Shown here: positions 42,931 to 51,618 of the stretch, in pieces | Position numbering within the stretch: the stretch's first letter is position 1 | How the letters are laid out: each line of letters begins with the position of its first letter | Source: Chelativorans sp. AA-79 | GTDB lineage: Bacteria; Pseudomonadota; Alphaproteobacteria; Rhizobiales; Rhizobiaceae | Assembly: GCF_029457495.1 (NCBI RefSeq) | Contig: NZ_CP120361.1 | Coordinates: forward strand, 2,186,001 to 2,250,000 | DNA: 64,000 bases | Direction: 5' to 3' | Made by a program: the position numbers and the translations under genes | Notes under the pieces: model-generated | Told to the model about the DNA's origin: nothing | The model's database searches: none | Seen by the model: the letters and a program-made list of their open reading frames with translations, nothing else

Positions 42931-43806
42931 ATGTCACGACCGCAGATCACCCAGGCGATGATCGACGCCTATGACGAATACACCCACCTCACCCTCGACC
43001 GCCGCGGCTTCATGGAGAAGCTGACAAAGCTTGCCGGCACCAGCGCCGCGGCCGCCGCCATCGCACCGCTGCTTGCTGCAAACAGCGCCCGGGCGGCGAT
43101 CGTGCCGGAGGACGACACCCGGCTTCACACCGAAGACATCACCTATCCCGGCGAGAATGCGGAGATGAAGGGCTATCTCGCGCGCCCCGCCGACGCCCAG
43201 GGACCGCTCGGTGCGGTCATCGTCATCCACGAAAACCGCGGGCTCAACGCGCATATCCGCGATGTGGCGCGCCGCATGGCGCTCGAAGGCTTCGTGGCGC
43301 TCGCGCCCGACTTCCTTTCGCCGCTGGGCGGCACGCCGGAAGACGAGGACCAGGCGCGGCAGATGTTCCGTCAGCTCGACAGGGACCAGACAGTGGCGAA
43401 CGGCGTGGCCACGGTCGCATTCCTCGAGGATCATGACGGCACGAACGGCAGGGTGGGCGCGGTCGGCTTCTGCTGGGGCGGCGGCATGGTCAACCAGTTG
43501 GCCGTCAACGCGCCCGCACTCGATGCGGCGGTGGCCTATTACGGCGCGCAGCCCGATGCGGAGGAGGTGGACCAGATCAGCGCGCCGCTGCTTCTGCACT
43601 ATGCAGGGCTCGACGAGCGCATCAATGCGGGCATCGAGGACTATCGCGACGCGCTCGATGCTGCCGGAAAGGAATACACCATCCACGTCTACGAAGGCGT
43701 CAATCACGCCTTCAACAACGATACCTCGGAAGCGCGCTACGACAAGGAGGCGGCCGATCTCGCGTGGCAGCGGACGGTGGACTTCCTCAAGGAGAATCTT
43801 GCCTGA
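42931..43806 (+). CDS. dienelactone hydrolase family protein, Tat-exported
   Basis: This 291-residue protein has a twin-arginine signal near residues 28-60 (LDRRGFMEKLTKLAGTSAAA, ending SARA). The alpha/beta hydrolase domain follows, with GFCWGGG carrying the nucleophile Cys, an Asp near HYAGLDERI, and the catalytic His in GVNHAFNND. It probably hydrolyses an ester or lactone in the periplasm; the substrate is unknown. ATG 42931 was chosen because the upstream same-frame sequence is a VOC-family relic. Confidence 0.88.
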   Translation: MSRPQITQAMIDAYDEYTHLTLDRRGFMEKLTKLAGTSAAAAAIAPLLAANSARAAIVPEDDTRLHTEDITYPGENAEMKGYLARPADAQGPLGAVIVIHENRGLNAHIRDVARRMALEGFVALAPDFLSPLGGTPEDEDQARQMFRQLDRDQTVANGVATVAFLEDHDGTNGRVGAVGFCWGGGMVNQLAVNAPALDAAVAYYGAQPDAEEVDQISAPLLLHYAGLDERINAGIEDYRDALDAAGKEYTIHVYEGVNHAFNNDTSEARYDKEAADLAWQRTVDFLKENLA

Positions 43807-43827
43807 GGCGGGATCAAGGGGGCGGCG

Positions 43828-44001
43828 TCACCGCTCCCGCTCCTGTTGCGCGCGCCGCAGGATGGCGCGCGCGAAGACGAGATCGATGGGAATGGGGTCG
43901 TCCGAACTCCTGATGCGGAAGAGCTCATCGTCCACCGACTTCAATGCGCGCCAGAAGTCGTAGTCGCTGATGCCCGGGTCCCGGGCCAGCCTTTCGGACA
44001 T
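43828..44001 (-). CDS. small hypothetical protein
   Basis: This 57-residue protein starts [20 protein letters not shown] and is acidic to mixed-charge, with helical character and a basic C-terminus (RRAQQERER). No membrane segment or known motif is evident. It converges with the dienelactone hydrolase gene with 21 bases between stops. A TTG at 44022 would add 7 residues. Confidence 0.45.
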   Translation of the reverse strand: MSERLARDPGISDYDFWRALKSVDDELFRIRSSDDPIPIDLVFARAILRRAQQERER

Positions 44002-44259
44002 CTGCTTCACGTCGACCCTCAACCGGGCCTCCCTGCGGTGACGTCGGCCCCTGGCCGACGAATCATCATCGGAGTCGGGGAAATTCTGAAGCTCCTCCCG
44101 GAAGCTTCAAGGAAGAGGGGATGGGTAAACTGTGCAAAGACCCTTATGGTAAACCAAAGGTTAAGCGCGCTCGGCCACTGGACAAGGCGGCGAATTGCTG
44201 AACATTGGGGCTGAGGGGACGCTTCGGTCCCCTTGAGGAGCGCTTTCCGGAGGAGAGAG

Positions 44260-45672
44260 ATGAATATTGCCGCAGCGGCGCAGCGCAACGAAGCCGGGAT
44301 CGTGGCCGTGCTGGAAAGGCTCGGCGCGCGGTTTGGCGAACGATTGCAGACGGGCAGGGCGCTTCGCGAGCAGCACGGCCATACCACGACCTACATCCGC
44401 AATCAGGCGCCCGACGGCGTTTTCTATCCCGAAGCGCTGCAAGAGGTGCAGGAGGCCGTGCGGCTTTGCGCCGAATTTGGCGTGCCCGTCATCCCCTTCG
44501 GCACGGGCTCGTCCCTCGAGGGCCATGTAAACGCGCCTGCGGGGGGCATTTCTTTCGACATGTCGCGGATGAAGCGGGTCATCGCCGTAAACCAGGAGGA
44601 CCTCGACTGCACCGTCGAGGCCGGTCTCACGCGGGAGGAACTGAACCAGTATCTGCGCGACACGGGGTTGTTCTTCCCGATCGATCCCGGCGCAAATGCG
44701 AGTCTCGGCGGCATGGCGGCCACGCGCGCCTCCGGCACCAATGCGGTCCGCTACGGCACGATGCGCGAGAACGTGCTTTCGCTGACGGCGGTGCTTGCCG
44801 ACGGACGAGCCATCACGACGGCGCGGCGGGCGCGCAAATCCTCCGCCGGCTACGACCTCACACGGCTTCTTGTCGGTTCGGAAGGCACGCTCGGCGTGAT
44901 CACCTCGCTGACGCTGAAGCTGCATGGCATCCCGCCCGCGATCTCCGGCGGCGTCTGCCCATTCCCGACCGTCGAGGCCGCCTGCAATGCCGTCATCATG
45001 ACCATCCAGATGGGCATTCCGGTGGCGCGCATCGAGCTCGTGAACACGCTGGGCATGCGCGCCATCAACACCTATTCCAAGCTCGATTATCCCGAAAGCC
45101 CGTGCCTTTTCCTCGAATTCCACGGCAGCGAGGCGGGCGTGGCCGAGCAGGCGGAGATGTTCGGCGAGATCGCGGCGGAGTTCTCCGGCGGCCCCTTCGT
45201 CTGGACGGCGGCCGGCGAGGAGCGACAGAAGCTGTGGAAGGCGCGGCACGATTTCTATTGGGCAAGCTTCGTCCTCCGTCCGGGTTCCAAGGCCTTGTCG
45301 ACGGATGTGTGCGTGCCCATCTCGCGCTTGGCCGAATGTATCATGGAGACCGAAGCCGACATCGAGGAAAGCGGTCTCGTCGCTCCTATCGTCGGCCATG
45401 TGGGCGACGGCAATTTCCACGTGGCGGTGATGATGGACACCGGAAACCCGGCCGAAATCGCGCGGGCGGAAGCTTTCGTTTCCCGGCTCAATGGACGGGC
45501 CCTGGCCATGGAAGGCACCTGCACGGGCGAGCACGGCATCGGCCAGGGGAAGATGCGCTATCTGGAACAGGAGCATGGCGCAGGGGTTGACGTCATGCGC
45601 ACCATCAAGCAGGCGCTCGATCCACAGGGGATCATGAATCCTGGGAAAATCCTTGTTCCGGCTGATACATAG
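44260..45672 (+). CDS. FAD-linked oxidase, D-lactate dehydrogenase/GlcD type
   Basis: This is a 470-residue protein starting MNIAAAAQRNEAG, directly after GGAGGAG. The PCMH-type FAD-binding domain has VIPFGTGSSLEGHVNAPAGG, DPGANASLGGMAATRASGTN and VGSEGTLGVITSLTL. The C-terminal FAD-oxidase domain has HVGDGNFHVAVM and EGTCTGEHGIGQGKMRYLE. It oxidises a D-2-hydroxyacid such as D-lactate, or glycolate, passing electrons to the respiratory chain. The glcE/glcF subunits are absent, which favours a stand-alone D-lactate dehydrogenase. Confidence 0.88.
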   Translation: MNIAAAAQRNEAGIVAVLERLGARFGERLQTGRALREQHGHTTTYIRNQAPDGVFYPEALQEVQEAVRLCAEFGVPVIPFGTGSSLEGHVNAPAGGISFDMSRMKRVIAVNQEDLDCTVEAGLTREELNQYLRDTGLFFPIDPGANASLGGMAATRASGTNAVRYGTMRENVLSLTAVLADGRAITTARRARKSSAGYDLTRLLVGSEGTLGVITSLTLKLHGIPPAISGGVCPFPTVEAACNAVIMTIQMGIPVARIELVNTLGMRAINTYSKLDYPESPCLFLEFHGSEAGVAEQAEMFGEIAAEFSGGPFVWTAAGEERQKLWKARHDFYWASFVLRPGSKALSTDVCVPISRLAECIMETEADIEESGLVAPIVGHVGDGNFHVAVMMDTGNPAEIARAEAFVSRLNGRALAMEGTCTGEHGIGQGKMRYLEQEHGAGVDVMRTIKQALDPQGIMNPGKILVPADT

Positions 45673-45741
45673 CGTGCGGACCATGGATCATAGGGATAGT
45701 GAGGCTCCTTTGCCGGAGCATTCGATGCGCAAAAGGAGGTA

Positions 45742-48700
45742 ATGCTGGCGCGACTCTTCGTCATCGTCGGGGGACTTGTGGTTCTGGTGCTGACGGCGGC
45801 ACTGGTGGCGCCCTATTTCATCGACTGGACGTCCTACCGCTCCTCCTTCGAGCGGGAGGCGGGACGCGTTCTCGGCCGTGACGTGCAGGTGCAGGGCACG
45901 GCGCGTGCCCGGCTTCTCCCTTTCCCATCGGTCACCTTCACGGATGTCGTGGTGGCCGGTGCGGACCCGGGCCAGCCCGCCATGACGGTTGACGAATTCT
46001 CCATGGATGCGGAGCTTGCGCCCTTCTTGAGCGGAGAACTGCTCATCTTCGACATGCGTCTCGTGCGGCCGAGCATGCAGATCGAGATCGGCCCGTCGGG
46101 CCGGATCGATTGGGCCGTGCGGCCGTCCTCCCCATTCGATCCGCGCCAGGTGACGCTTGAGAAAATGACGATTTCCGACGGCGCGATCACGATCCACCAG
46201 CAGGCGAGCGGCCGCACGATCACGCTTGACGATATCGATACCGATATATCGGCCCGCAGCCTGGCCGGTCCGTGGCGCGTGGCGGGATCGCTCGATATCG
46301 ACGGCATCCCGATAGATCTCACCGCTGCCACGGGTGCCGTGGCCGACGGGGCGATGCGCGTGCGGATATCCGCCCGGCCGCGCGATTATCCCCTCGTGAT
46401 CGAAACGGACGGCAGTGCCCGCCTGGAGGATGAAGAAGGCATATATACGGGAACGTTCCGTTTCGCGGCCGTCGAGCCCACGGCAGATGGCGAGGCGGAG
46501 CCGGCGGCGGCGAAGCCGGAGAATCCGGGCAATCGGGTGGCCGGACATTTCACGCTCAACCATGAGCGGCTCGCTATCGACGAATTCCGGTTCGAGACCG
46601 GGCCGGAGCGGGACCCCTACAGGGCGGACGGGAGCGCGGTGATCGAACTCGGTGCCGATCCCTCCTTCTCCATCACCGCCGACGGCGCGCAGATCCGGCT
46701 CGACGACGAGGCAGATGGCGGCGCGATATCGGGCCTTTCGGCGGACAAACGGCTGGCGGCGCTGACGGCGTTCATCACCGAACTGCCCAAACCCTCCATT
46801 CCCGGCACGATCGCCGTGAACCTGCCCGCCATCATCGTGGGTGACACGACGATCCGCGACATCCATGTCGAGGCGCAGCCGGCGGAGGAGGGCTGGAACG
46901 TCGCCTCCATCGCCGCGACTTTGCCCGGCCGCACCCGTTTCGAGGGCGGGGGTATGCTCGCCACCGGCGACGCCCTTTCCTTCGACGGGAAGATACTCCT
47001 CGCGGTGAGCCAGCCTTCGGGCTTCGCGGCCTGGCTCGCGCGGGACGTGGACGAGGCGATCCGCAGGCTCCCCGCGGCCGGCTTCAGCGCCGACGTGGCG
47101 CTGTCGGAGGAGCGGCAGCGCTTCGATAATCTGGAACTCGTCCTGGGTGACGCTCGCTTCCGCGGCGCGATCGACCGGCGCAGCCCCGCCGGCGCACGGC
47201 CCTCGCTGATGCTGAGCTTGAACGGCGACCGGCTCGACCTCGACGGGATGAGGGCATTTGCCTCGCTGTTCGTCAACGACGCGGGACGCAACAGATTCGC
47301 CGGCCATGACGTGGACCTGGACGTCACCGCCGGTCCTGTCTCGGCGGAAGGGTTGACGGCGGAGGGCCTGGACACCGCCATGCGCCTGCGCGAGGGCACG
47401 CTGGAAATCGACCGGCTGACGGTGACTGGGCTTGCCGATGCCAATGTCAGCGCCACGGGCACGATCAGCGATATCGGCGGGGAGCCGTCCGGAAGCCTCG
47501 ATGCCTCGGTGGTGGCCGTCGATCTGGCTCCGCTGGTGCATCTTCTCGCCGAGCGCTTTCCGGATGTCGCGCCGTTGACGGCGCTCGACCGGAACGCTGC
47601 CGCCTATCCGGGCCTCCTCGCCGACAGCGCGTTCGACGTCGTGGCCAGCAGCCAGGGCGGTCTGTCCGCCAGTCTCGGCGGTACGGCGGGCGGTACGGCG
47701 TTGAATCTTTCCATTTCGGGCGAGGGATCTTTCGCCGATCTTGCCGAGGCCCGGCTCAACACCACGTTTTCCGCCCACAACGAAGATGCGTCCGCGCTCT
47801 ATGCCCTGTTCGGCCTCCCTGCGTTGCCACTGGGTCTTACCGGGACGGCCGATGCCGAGCTTTCCGCGGAAGGATCCCTCGCGCAGGGCATGAACACGCA
47901 TTTCCGCTTCTTCGGGGAGGGGCTTGCCTCCACCTTCGACGGGCAACTCGTGCGCGCGGGGGAGACCTTCACGCTCAAGGGAAATGCGTGGCTCGAGAGC
48001 GATGACCTGGAACCCTGGCTCGCCACCGCCGGCATCTCGCTGCCCGGCTTCGGCTACGGCCTGCCGGCAAGGCTTTCGGCGGCGGTCGATGCGGGCGGCG
48101 GTCCTGTTGTCGTCAGCAATCTGGAGGGGACTGTCGCAGGCAGCGATGTGCGCGGCGATCTCAACGCAGAGCTTCGCGACGGGTTACCGCATTTCACCGG
48201 TTCACTCGCCCTCAGCGGTCTCGATCCGGCACTGGCGGCGGAGATGGTGGCGGGAAGTGAGGCGTTCGAGGCGGCTGAAGCAGGCGCCTGGCCGCGAGCG
48301 CCGTTCCGCGAGAGCGCCGCCGCCCCCTTTTCCGCCGATGTGGAACTCAGCGCGGACCGCCTGTGGCTCGGAAACGCCGCCACTGTCGAGGACGCCCGCC
48401 TGAGGCTGAAGCTCGATGCGCGCGGTCTTGCCATTTCCGAGCTCGCCGGGCGGATCTATGGCGGTACTGTCGAGGGCCTGGCTGAGTTTCGCAACGACGA
48501 CGGCACGGGGCTGTTCTCGGCGCAGCTTTCATTGCGCGATGCACCGCTCCAGTCGCTGCTGCCGGAAAGCGGCCTTTCCGGCCGGTCCGATGTCAGCGCC
48601 GGCGTGACGGCGAGCGGTAAGTCGATGAACGCCATGGTGGCCGCACTTGCAGGTTCCGGATCAGCCTCCGTGCAAGGGCTGGAGATCGCGGGCATCAGCC

Positions 48701-49665
48701 CGTCCGCCATCACCCCCATCATTGCTGCGGCCGACGAGTTCGGAGTGGACATCGACGCGCAGAAGGTGGCCTCCTTCGCGCCCGGTCTCGTGCGCGACGG
48801 GCGCTTTCATGCCGGCGATGTCGACTTCGCCTTCACGGTGGCGAACGGCGTGGCGCGGATGCCACCCGTGCAACTCGAAAGCCGGGCCGCCCGGATGAGC
48901 GTGGAGGCGGCAGCCGACCTCGAGGACCGCACCGTCTCCGCCACCGGAGGCATCACCTATGATGCGGGGCGGGAGGCGGTGACGGGATCGGAGCCTGTGG
49001 TGCGTTTCGCCTATCGCGGCGGTCTGGGGCGGGAGGCGCTGACACTCGACACCGACCCGCTGGCGCAGTTCCTCACACAGAGGGCGCTCGAACGCGAGCA
49101 GGCGCGCGTGGAGCATATGCAGGCCCTGCTGCTCGAACGTCAGCGGCTGCGCCGGGAGACGAATTACTTCGAGGCGAAAGCGCAGGAACGAGCCGCGGCG
49201 GAAGCGGAGCGCGTCCGGCTCGAGGCCGAAGCCGAACGCCAGCGCCAAGCGGAGGAGGAGCGCCGCAGGCAGGAGGCGGAGGCCAGACGGCAGGCCGCGG
49301 AAGAGGCGGCGCGCCAGGCTGCAGAAGAGGCGGCGCGGCGTCGGGCCGAGGAAGAAGCGCTTGGGCAGGAGGCGGGAAGACCGCCGGAAGAGACGGCTCC
49401 TTCGGACGTGCGGCCGGGCGAGACCGCTCCGGCGGAGTCTCCCGCGGACCGGCCGGCGGCGGAGGAGGAGGGGGCGGGCTCGCCCATCGAACGCCGGTCC
49501 CTGCCGCCGCCGCCCGCGCAGGGAATGGAGCCTGCCACGCCCACGGCACCCAGGACGCAGGGAGATCTGCCTGATCCTCCCGGGCTCGACCTGCAACCGG
49601 TCCTGCAGCCCCATGAACTGACGGTCGAAAGACTGCTCGAGATGCTCGATCGGTCCGAGCAGTAG
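45742..49665 (+). CDS. asmA: AsmA family protein (large, envelope)
   Basis: This 1,307-residue protein has an N-terminal transmembrane anchor (about residues 3-25) followed by WTSYRSSFEREAGRVLGRDV, the typical AsmA start. A long beta-rich periplasmic body follows with the AsmA C-terminal repeats. From about residue 1,110 it carries an extended Glu/Arg/Ala-rich coiled coil and then a Pro-rich tail. AsmA-like proteins form bridge-like lipid conduits between membranes. The start follows AAAAGGAGGT. It converges with the RHH gene with 2 bases between the stops. Confidence 0.9.
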   Translation: MLARLFVIVGGLVVLVLTAALVAPYFIDWTSYRSSFEREAGRVLGRDVQVQGTARARLLPFPSVTFTDVVVAGADPGQPAMTVDEFSMDAELAPFLSGELLIFDMRLVRPSMQIEIGPSGRIDWAVRPSSPFDPRQVTLEKMTISDGAITIHQQASGRTITLDDIDTDISARSLAGPWRVAGSLDIDGIPIDLTAATGAVADGAMRVRISARPRDYPLVIETDGSARLEDEEGIYTGTFRFAAVEPTADGEAEPAAAKPENPGNRVAGHFTLNHERLAIDEFRFETGPERDPYRADGSAVIELGADPSFSITADGAQIRLDDEADGGAISGLSADKRLAALTAFITELPKPSIPGTIAVNLPAIIVGDTTIRDIHVEAQPAEEGWNVASIAATLPGRTRFEGGGMLATGDALSFDGKILLAVSQPSGFAAWLARDVDEAIRRLPAAGFSADVALSEERQRFDNLELVLGDARFRGAIDRRSPAGARPSLMLSLNGDRLDLDGMRAFASLFVNDAGRNRFAGHDVDLDVTAGPVSAEGLTAEGLDTAMRLREGTLEIDRLTVTGLADANVSATGTISDIGGEPSGSLDASVVAVDLAPLVHLLAERFPDVAPLTALDRNAAAYPGLLADSAFDVVASSQGGLSASLGGTAGGTALNLSISGEGSFADLAEARLNTTFSAHNEDASALYALFGLPALPLGLTGTADAELSAEGSLAQGMNTHFRFFGEGLASTFDGQLVRAGETFTLKGNAWLESDDLEPWLATAGISLPGFGYGLPARLSAAVDAGGGPVVVSNLEGTVAGSDVRGDLNAELRDGLPHFTGSLALSGLDPALAAEMVAGSEAFEAAEAGAWPRAPFRESAAAPFSADVELSADRLWLGNAATVEDARLRLKLDARGLAISELAGRIYGGTVEGLAEFRNDDGTGLFSAQLSLRDAPLQSLLPESGLSGRSDVSAGVTASGKSMNAMVAALAGSGSASVQGLEIAGISPSAITPIIAAADEFGVDIDAQKVASFAPGLVRDGRFHAGDVDFAFTVANGVARMPPVQLESRAARMSVEAAADLEDRTVSATGGITYDAGREAVTGSEPVVRFAYRGGLGREALTLDTDPLAQFLTQRALEREQARVEHMQALLLERQRLRRETNYFEAKAQERAAAEAERVRLEAEAERQRQAEEERRRQEAEARRQAAEEAARQAAEEAARRRAEEEALGQEAGRPPEETAPSDVRPGETAPAESPADRPAAEEEGAGSPIERRSLPPPPAQGMEPATPTAPRTQGDLPDPPGLDLQPVLQPHELTVERLLEMLDRSEQ

Positions 49666-49667
49666 GC

Positions 49668-49907
49668 TCAGTTCCCGGTGCGCGACCCGGCCCTCAGCCG
49701 TTTCAGCTCTTCCAACACATAAAGGCGGAGAGCGGAAGAGAGGTTGGTTTCCGGCGGGCGGGAGGCATCGATTTCAGCGATCAGGGCCGCGACCGGCTTT
49801 CCCCGTGCTGCCGCCATGCTTTCCAGCTCCGCGTAGAAAGCGTCTTCGAGGGAAAAGCTCGTTCGGTGGCCGCGGATGGTGACGGAGCGCTTCTTCGGCG
49901 CGCTCAT
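49668..49907 (-). CDS. ribbon-helix-helix domain protein (RHH_4 type)
   Basis: This 79-residue protein has KRSVTIRGHRTSFSLEDAFY as the beta strand and first helix, then MAAARGKPVAALIAEIDASR and LSSALRLYVLEELKRL, a ribbon-helix-helix arrangement. A DNA-binding role is likely but targets are unknown. Its start overlaps the DUF4169 stop by 4 bases, so it is the last gene of an sspB-DUF4169-RHH operon. Confidence 0.82.
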   Translation of the reverse strand: MSAPKKRSVTIRGHRTSFSLEDAFYAELESMAAARGKPVAALIAEIDASRPPETNLSSALRLYVLEELKRLRAGSRTGN

Positions 49908-50092
49908 CCTTCGTCCTTGTCGGCCCGGCGATGTGCCTCCAGCCGGGCGGTACCGAAAGCCTTGTTCAGACGCTCCGCCTCGCGGTCGGCGCGCGTGCGG
50001 CCGTGGCGGGCACGGTTCTCTTCCGCAAGCCGCTCCTTGTCGGCCCGCACCTTGCGCTTGCGCATGAGGCGCAGATTGACGACCTCGCCCAT
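49904..50092 (-). CDS. DUF4169 family protein
   Basis: This 62-residue, strongly basic and charged protein begins MGEVVNLRLMRKRKVRADKE, the signature opening of DUF4169, and continues as helix (NRARHGRTRADREAERL). Its function is unknown. It sits 21 bases after sspB and overlaps the RHH gene. Confidence 0.8.
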   Translation of the reverse strand: MGEVVNLRLMRKRKVRADKERLAEENRARHGRTRADREAERLNKAFGTARLEAHRRADKDEG

Positions 50093-50113
50093 CGCTACTT
50101 CTTGCGGCCCACG

Positions 50114-50644
50114 TTATTTCTTTCGGAAAGCGTCGAGCGAGACCACCTCGGCGCCCTTGCCATCGGCTTTCTCTTCCGCGTCTTCCTCGTCCGCGGCCTT
50201 GCTTTTGCCCGCCGGCTTGCGCTTGGCTGCCGCGGGGGCGCTCTCCTCCTTCAAAGGCGTCGGCTCGGCCGGCTCCGCCTGGACATCGGCCTTCACCTCG
50301 AATTCCACCTCGAAGCTCGCCGAGGGGTCGTAGAAGCCGCGAATCGCGGAGAAGGGGATTTCCAGCTTCTCGGGAATGTCGGAGAAGGACAGGACGACCT
50401 CGAAACCCTTCTCGCTCACCTTCAGATCCCAGTACTGGTACTGGATGACGATCGTCATCTCCTCCGGATAACGCTCCTTCAGGCGGCTCGAAATCCTGAC
50501 GCCCGGGGCATTTGTCAGAAAGCGGATGAAGAAATGGTGGTTGCCGGGCAGCCCGGCCTGGGCGACCTCCTGAAGCACCTTGCGCACGACACCGCGCAGG
50601 GCTTCCTGGACGAGAATGTCGTAGCGAATGCGGTCCTCGGGCAT
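50114..50644 (-). CDS. sspB: SspB-like ClpXP adaptor protein (alphaproteobacterial)
   Basis: This 176-residue protein has an N-terminal SspB fold (about 1-125: IRYDILVQEALRGVVRKVL, GLPGNHHFFIRFLT, EMTIVIQYQYWDLKV, GFYDPSASFEVEF). A disordered acidic and Lys-rich linker follows, and the tail GAEVVSLDAFRKK is the ClpX-docking peptide. SspB binds ssrA-tagged proteins and delivers them to ClpXP. The tmRNA gene itself is about 3 kb away. Confidence 0.88.
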   Translation of the reverse strand: MPEDRIRYDILVQEALRGVVRKVLQEVAQAGLPGNHHFFIRFLTNAPGVRISSRLKERYPEEMTIVIQYQYWDLKVSEKGFEVVLSFSDIPEKLEIPFSAIRGFYDPSASFEVEFEVKADVQAEPAEPTPLKEESAPAAAKRKPAGKSKAADEEDAEEKADGKGAEVVSLDAFRKK

Positions 50645-50780
50645 GGGTATTGCAAAATCCTGAATCGACGGCAGTCCTGTGCCTAGCTCTAATGAAGCTT
50701 GGCGCCGTCGTAAATCAGTTAAAGACAGAGCGGCGCAAAAAGGCGGCCATTCGCGGCGTCAGGAGAAGGTCAGGCCCGCT

Positions 50781-51464
50781 CTAGGCTTCCTGCACCGCTT
50801 GGGCGCGGTCTGCGCGGGGAGTCCGGCGGCCGAAGGCGCGCAGGAAAGTGCGGACCGCGCGGCGCGCCGCGGTCAACAGTTCGTCGTCCGACAGCGACCT
50901 TCCGAACATGGAGGGCATGTTGATTTCGGCGTTGTTGAGCGCCATGAACTGGCGTGCCGCGATGTCCGGGTCGTCGATATCGAGGTAGCCGGCATGCGCC
51001 AGCCGCGCCAGGCGGGAGGCGAGGGCGGACTCGATCTTCCCCGGCCCTTCGCGGCGCCAGACTTCATAGAGCTCCGGATACCGCTCGCCTTCGGCCATAA
51101 GCATCTTGCGCAGGACCGTTCCTTCGCGGCCCCAGATGCAGTTCTTGTTGAAGCGCAGCGCGAAAGCCACCAAATCCGCTTCCAGATCGTCCGGCTGGTC
51201 CGGGAAGGTGTCGAGGATGGCGAAGGCGCGCTCGTTCGTCCGCTCGGTGATCTCGCGCAGCACCGTGGCGAAAAGCTTGTCCTTGTCGCCGTGATGGTTG
51301 TAGATCGTCTGGCGGGAAACGCCGGCTTCCGCCGCGATGATGTCGATGTTGGCGCCTGCAAATCCTTCGCGGCAGAACACGGCCGCAGCCGCGTCGATAA
51401 TCGACCGGCGTTTGGCGGCGTGGCCGCGTGGCGGGAGAATGTCAGGACAGTTACGGTGTCTCAT
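50781..51464 (-). CDS. TetR/AcrR family transcriptional regulator
   Basis: This 227-residue protein has an N-terminal helix-turn-helix (about 18-65: KRRSIIDAAAAVFCREGFAG, AGVSRQTIYNHHGDKDKLF) and a helical ligand-binding domain (TetR_C type). It is divergent from a Bcr/CflA-type efflux gene. A near-perfect inverted repeat (51493-51510) lies between them, so it probably represses the pump and itself. Confidence 0.88.
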   Translation of the reverse strand: MRHRNCPDILPPRGHAAKRRSIIDAAAAVFCREGFAGANIDIIAAEAGVSRQTIYNHHGDKDKLFATVLREITERTNERAFAILDTFPDQPDDLEADLVAFALRFNKNCIWGREGTVLRKMLMAEGERYPELYEVWRREGPGKIESALASRLARLAHAGYLDIDDPDIAARQFMALNNAEINMPSMFGRSLSDDELLTAARRAVRTFLRAFGRRTPRADRAQAVQEA

Positions 51465-51492
51465 CGACTCCTATATAAAACTGATTGACGAA

Positions 51493-51510
51493 TTAGACAA
51501 GGTTGTCAAA
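51493..51510. promoter_or_regulatory. putative TetR operator between regulator and efflux gene
   Basis: TTAGACAA (51493-51500) and TTGTCAAA (51503-51510) form an 8-bp inverted repeat with a single mismatch and spacer GG, in the AT-rich divergent intergenic region. Confidence 0.6.
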
Positions 51511-51618
51511 AATAGTGGCCGGGGAATCCGATTGGAGGAGTGTCGGATTCCTTTCGGATGAAACGTCGTTCAGACGGTCGCCGTTCCGGCGTCCTCCATT
51601 TTTTCGAAAGAACAACTG

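Noticed and set aside
44150..44164. CtrA-like site TAAA-N7-TTAA about 95 bases before the FAD-linked oxidase gene
   Set aside because: One mismatch to TTAA-N7-TTAA at a single site, with no cell-cycle reason for this gene; chance is likely.
45688..47946. A 752-residue minus-strand frame over asmA
   Set aside because: asmA on the plus strand has an anchor, ribosome-binding site and family start; the minus frame has none.
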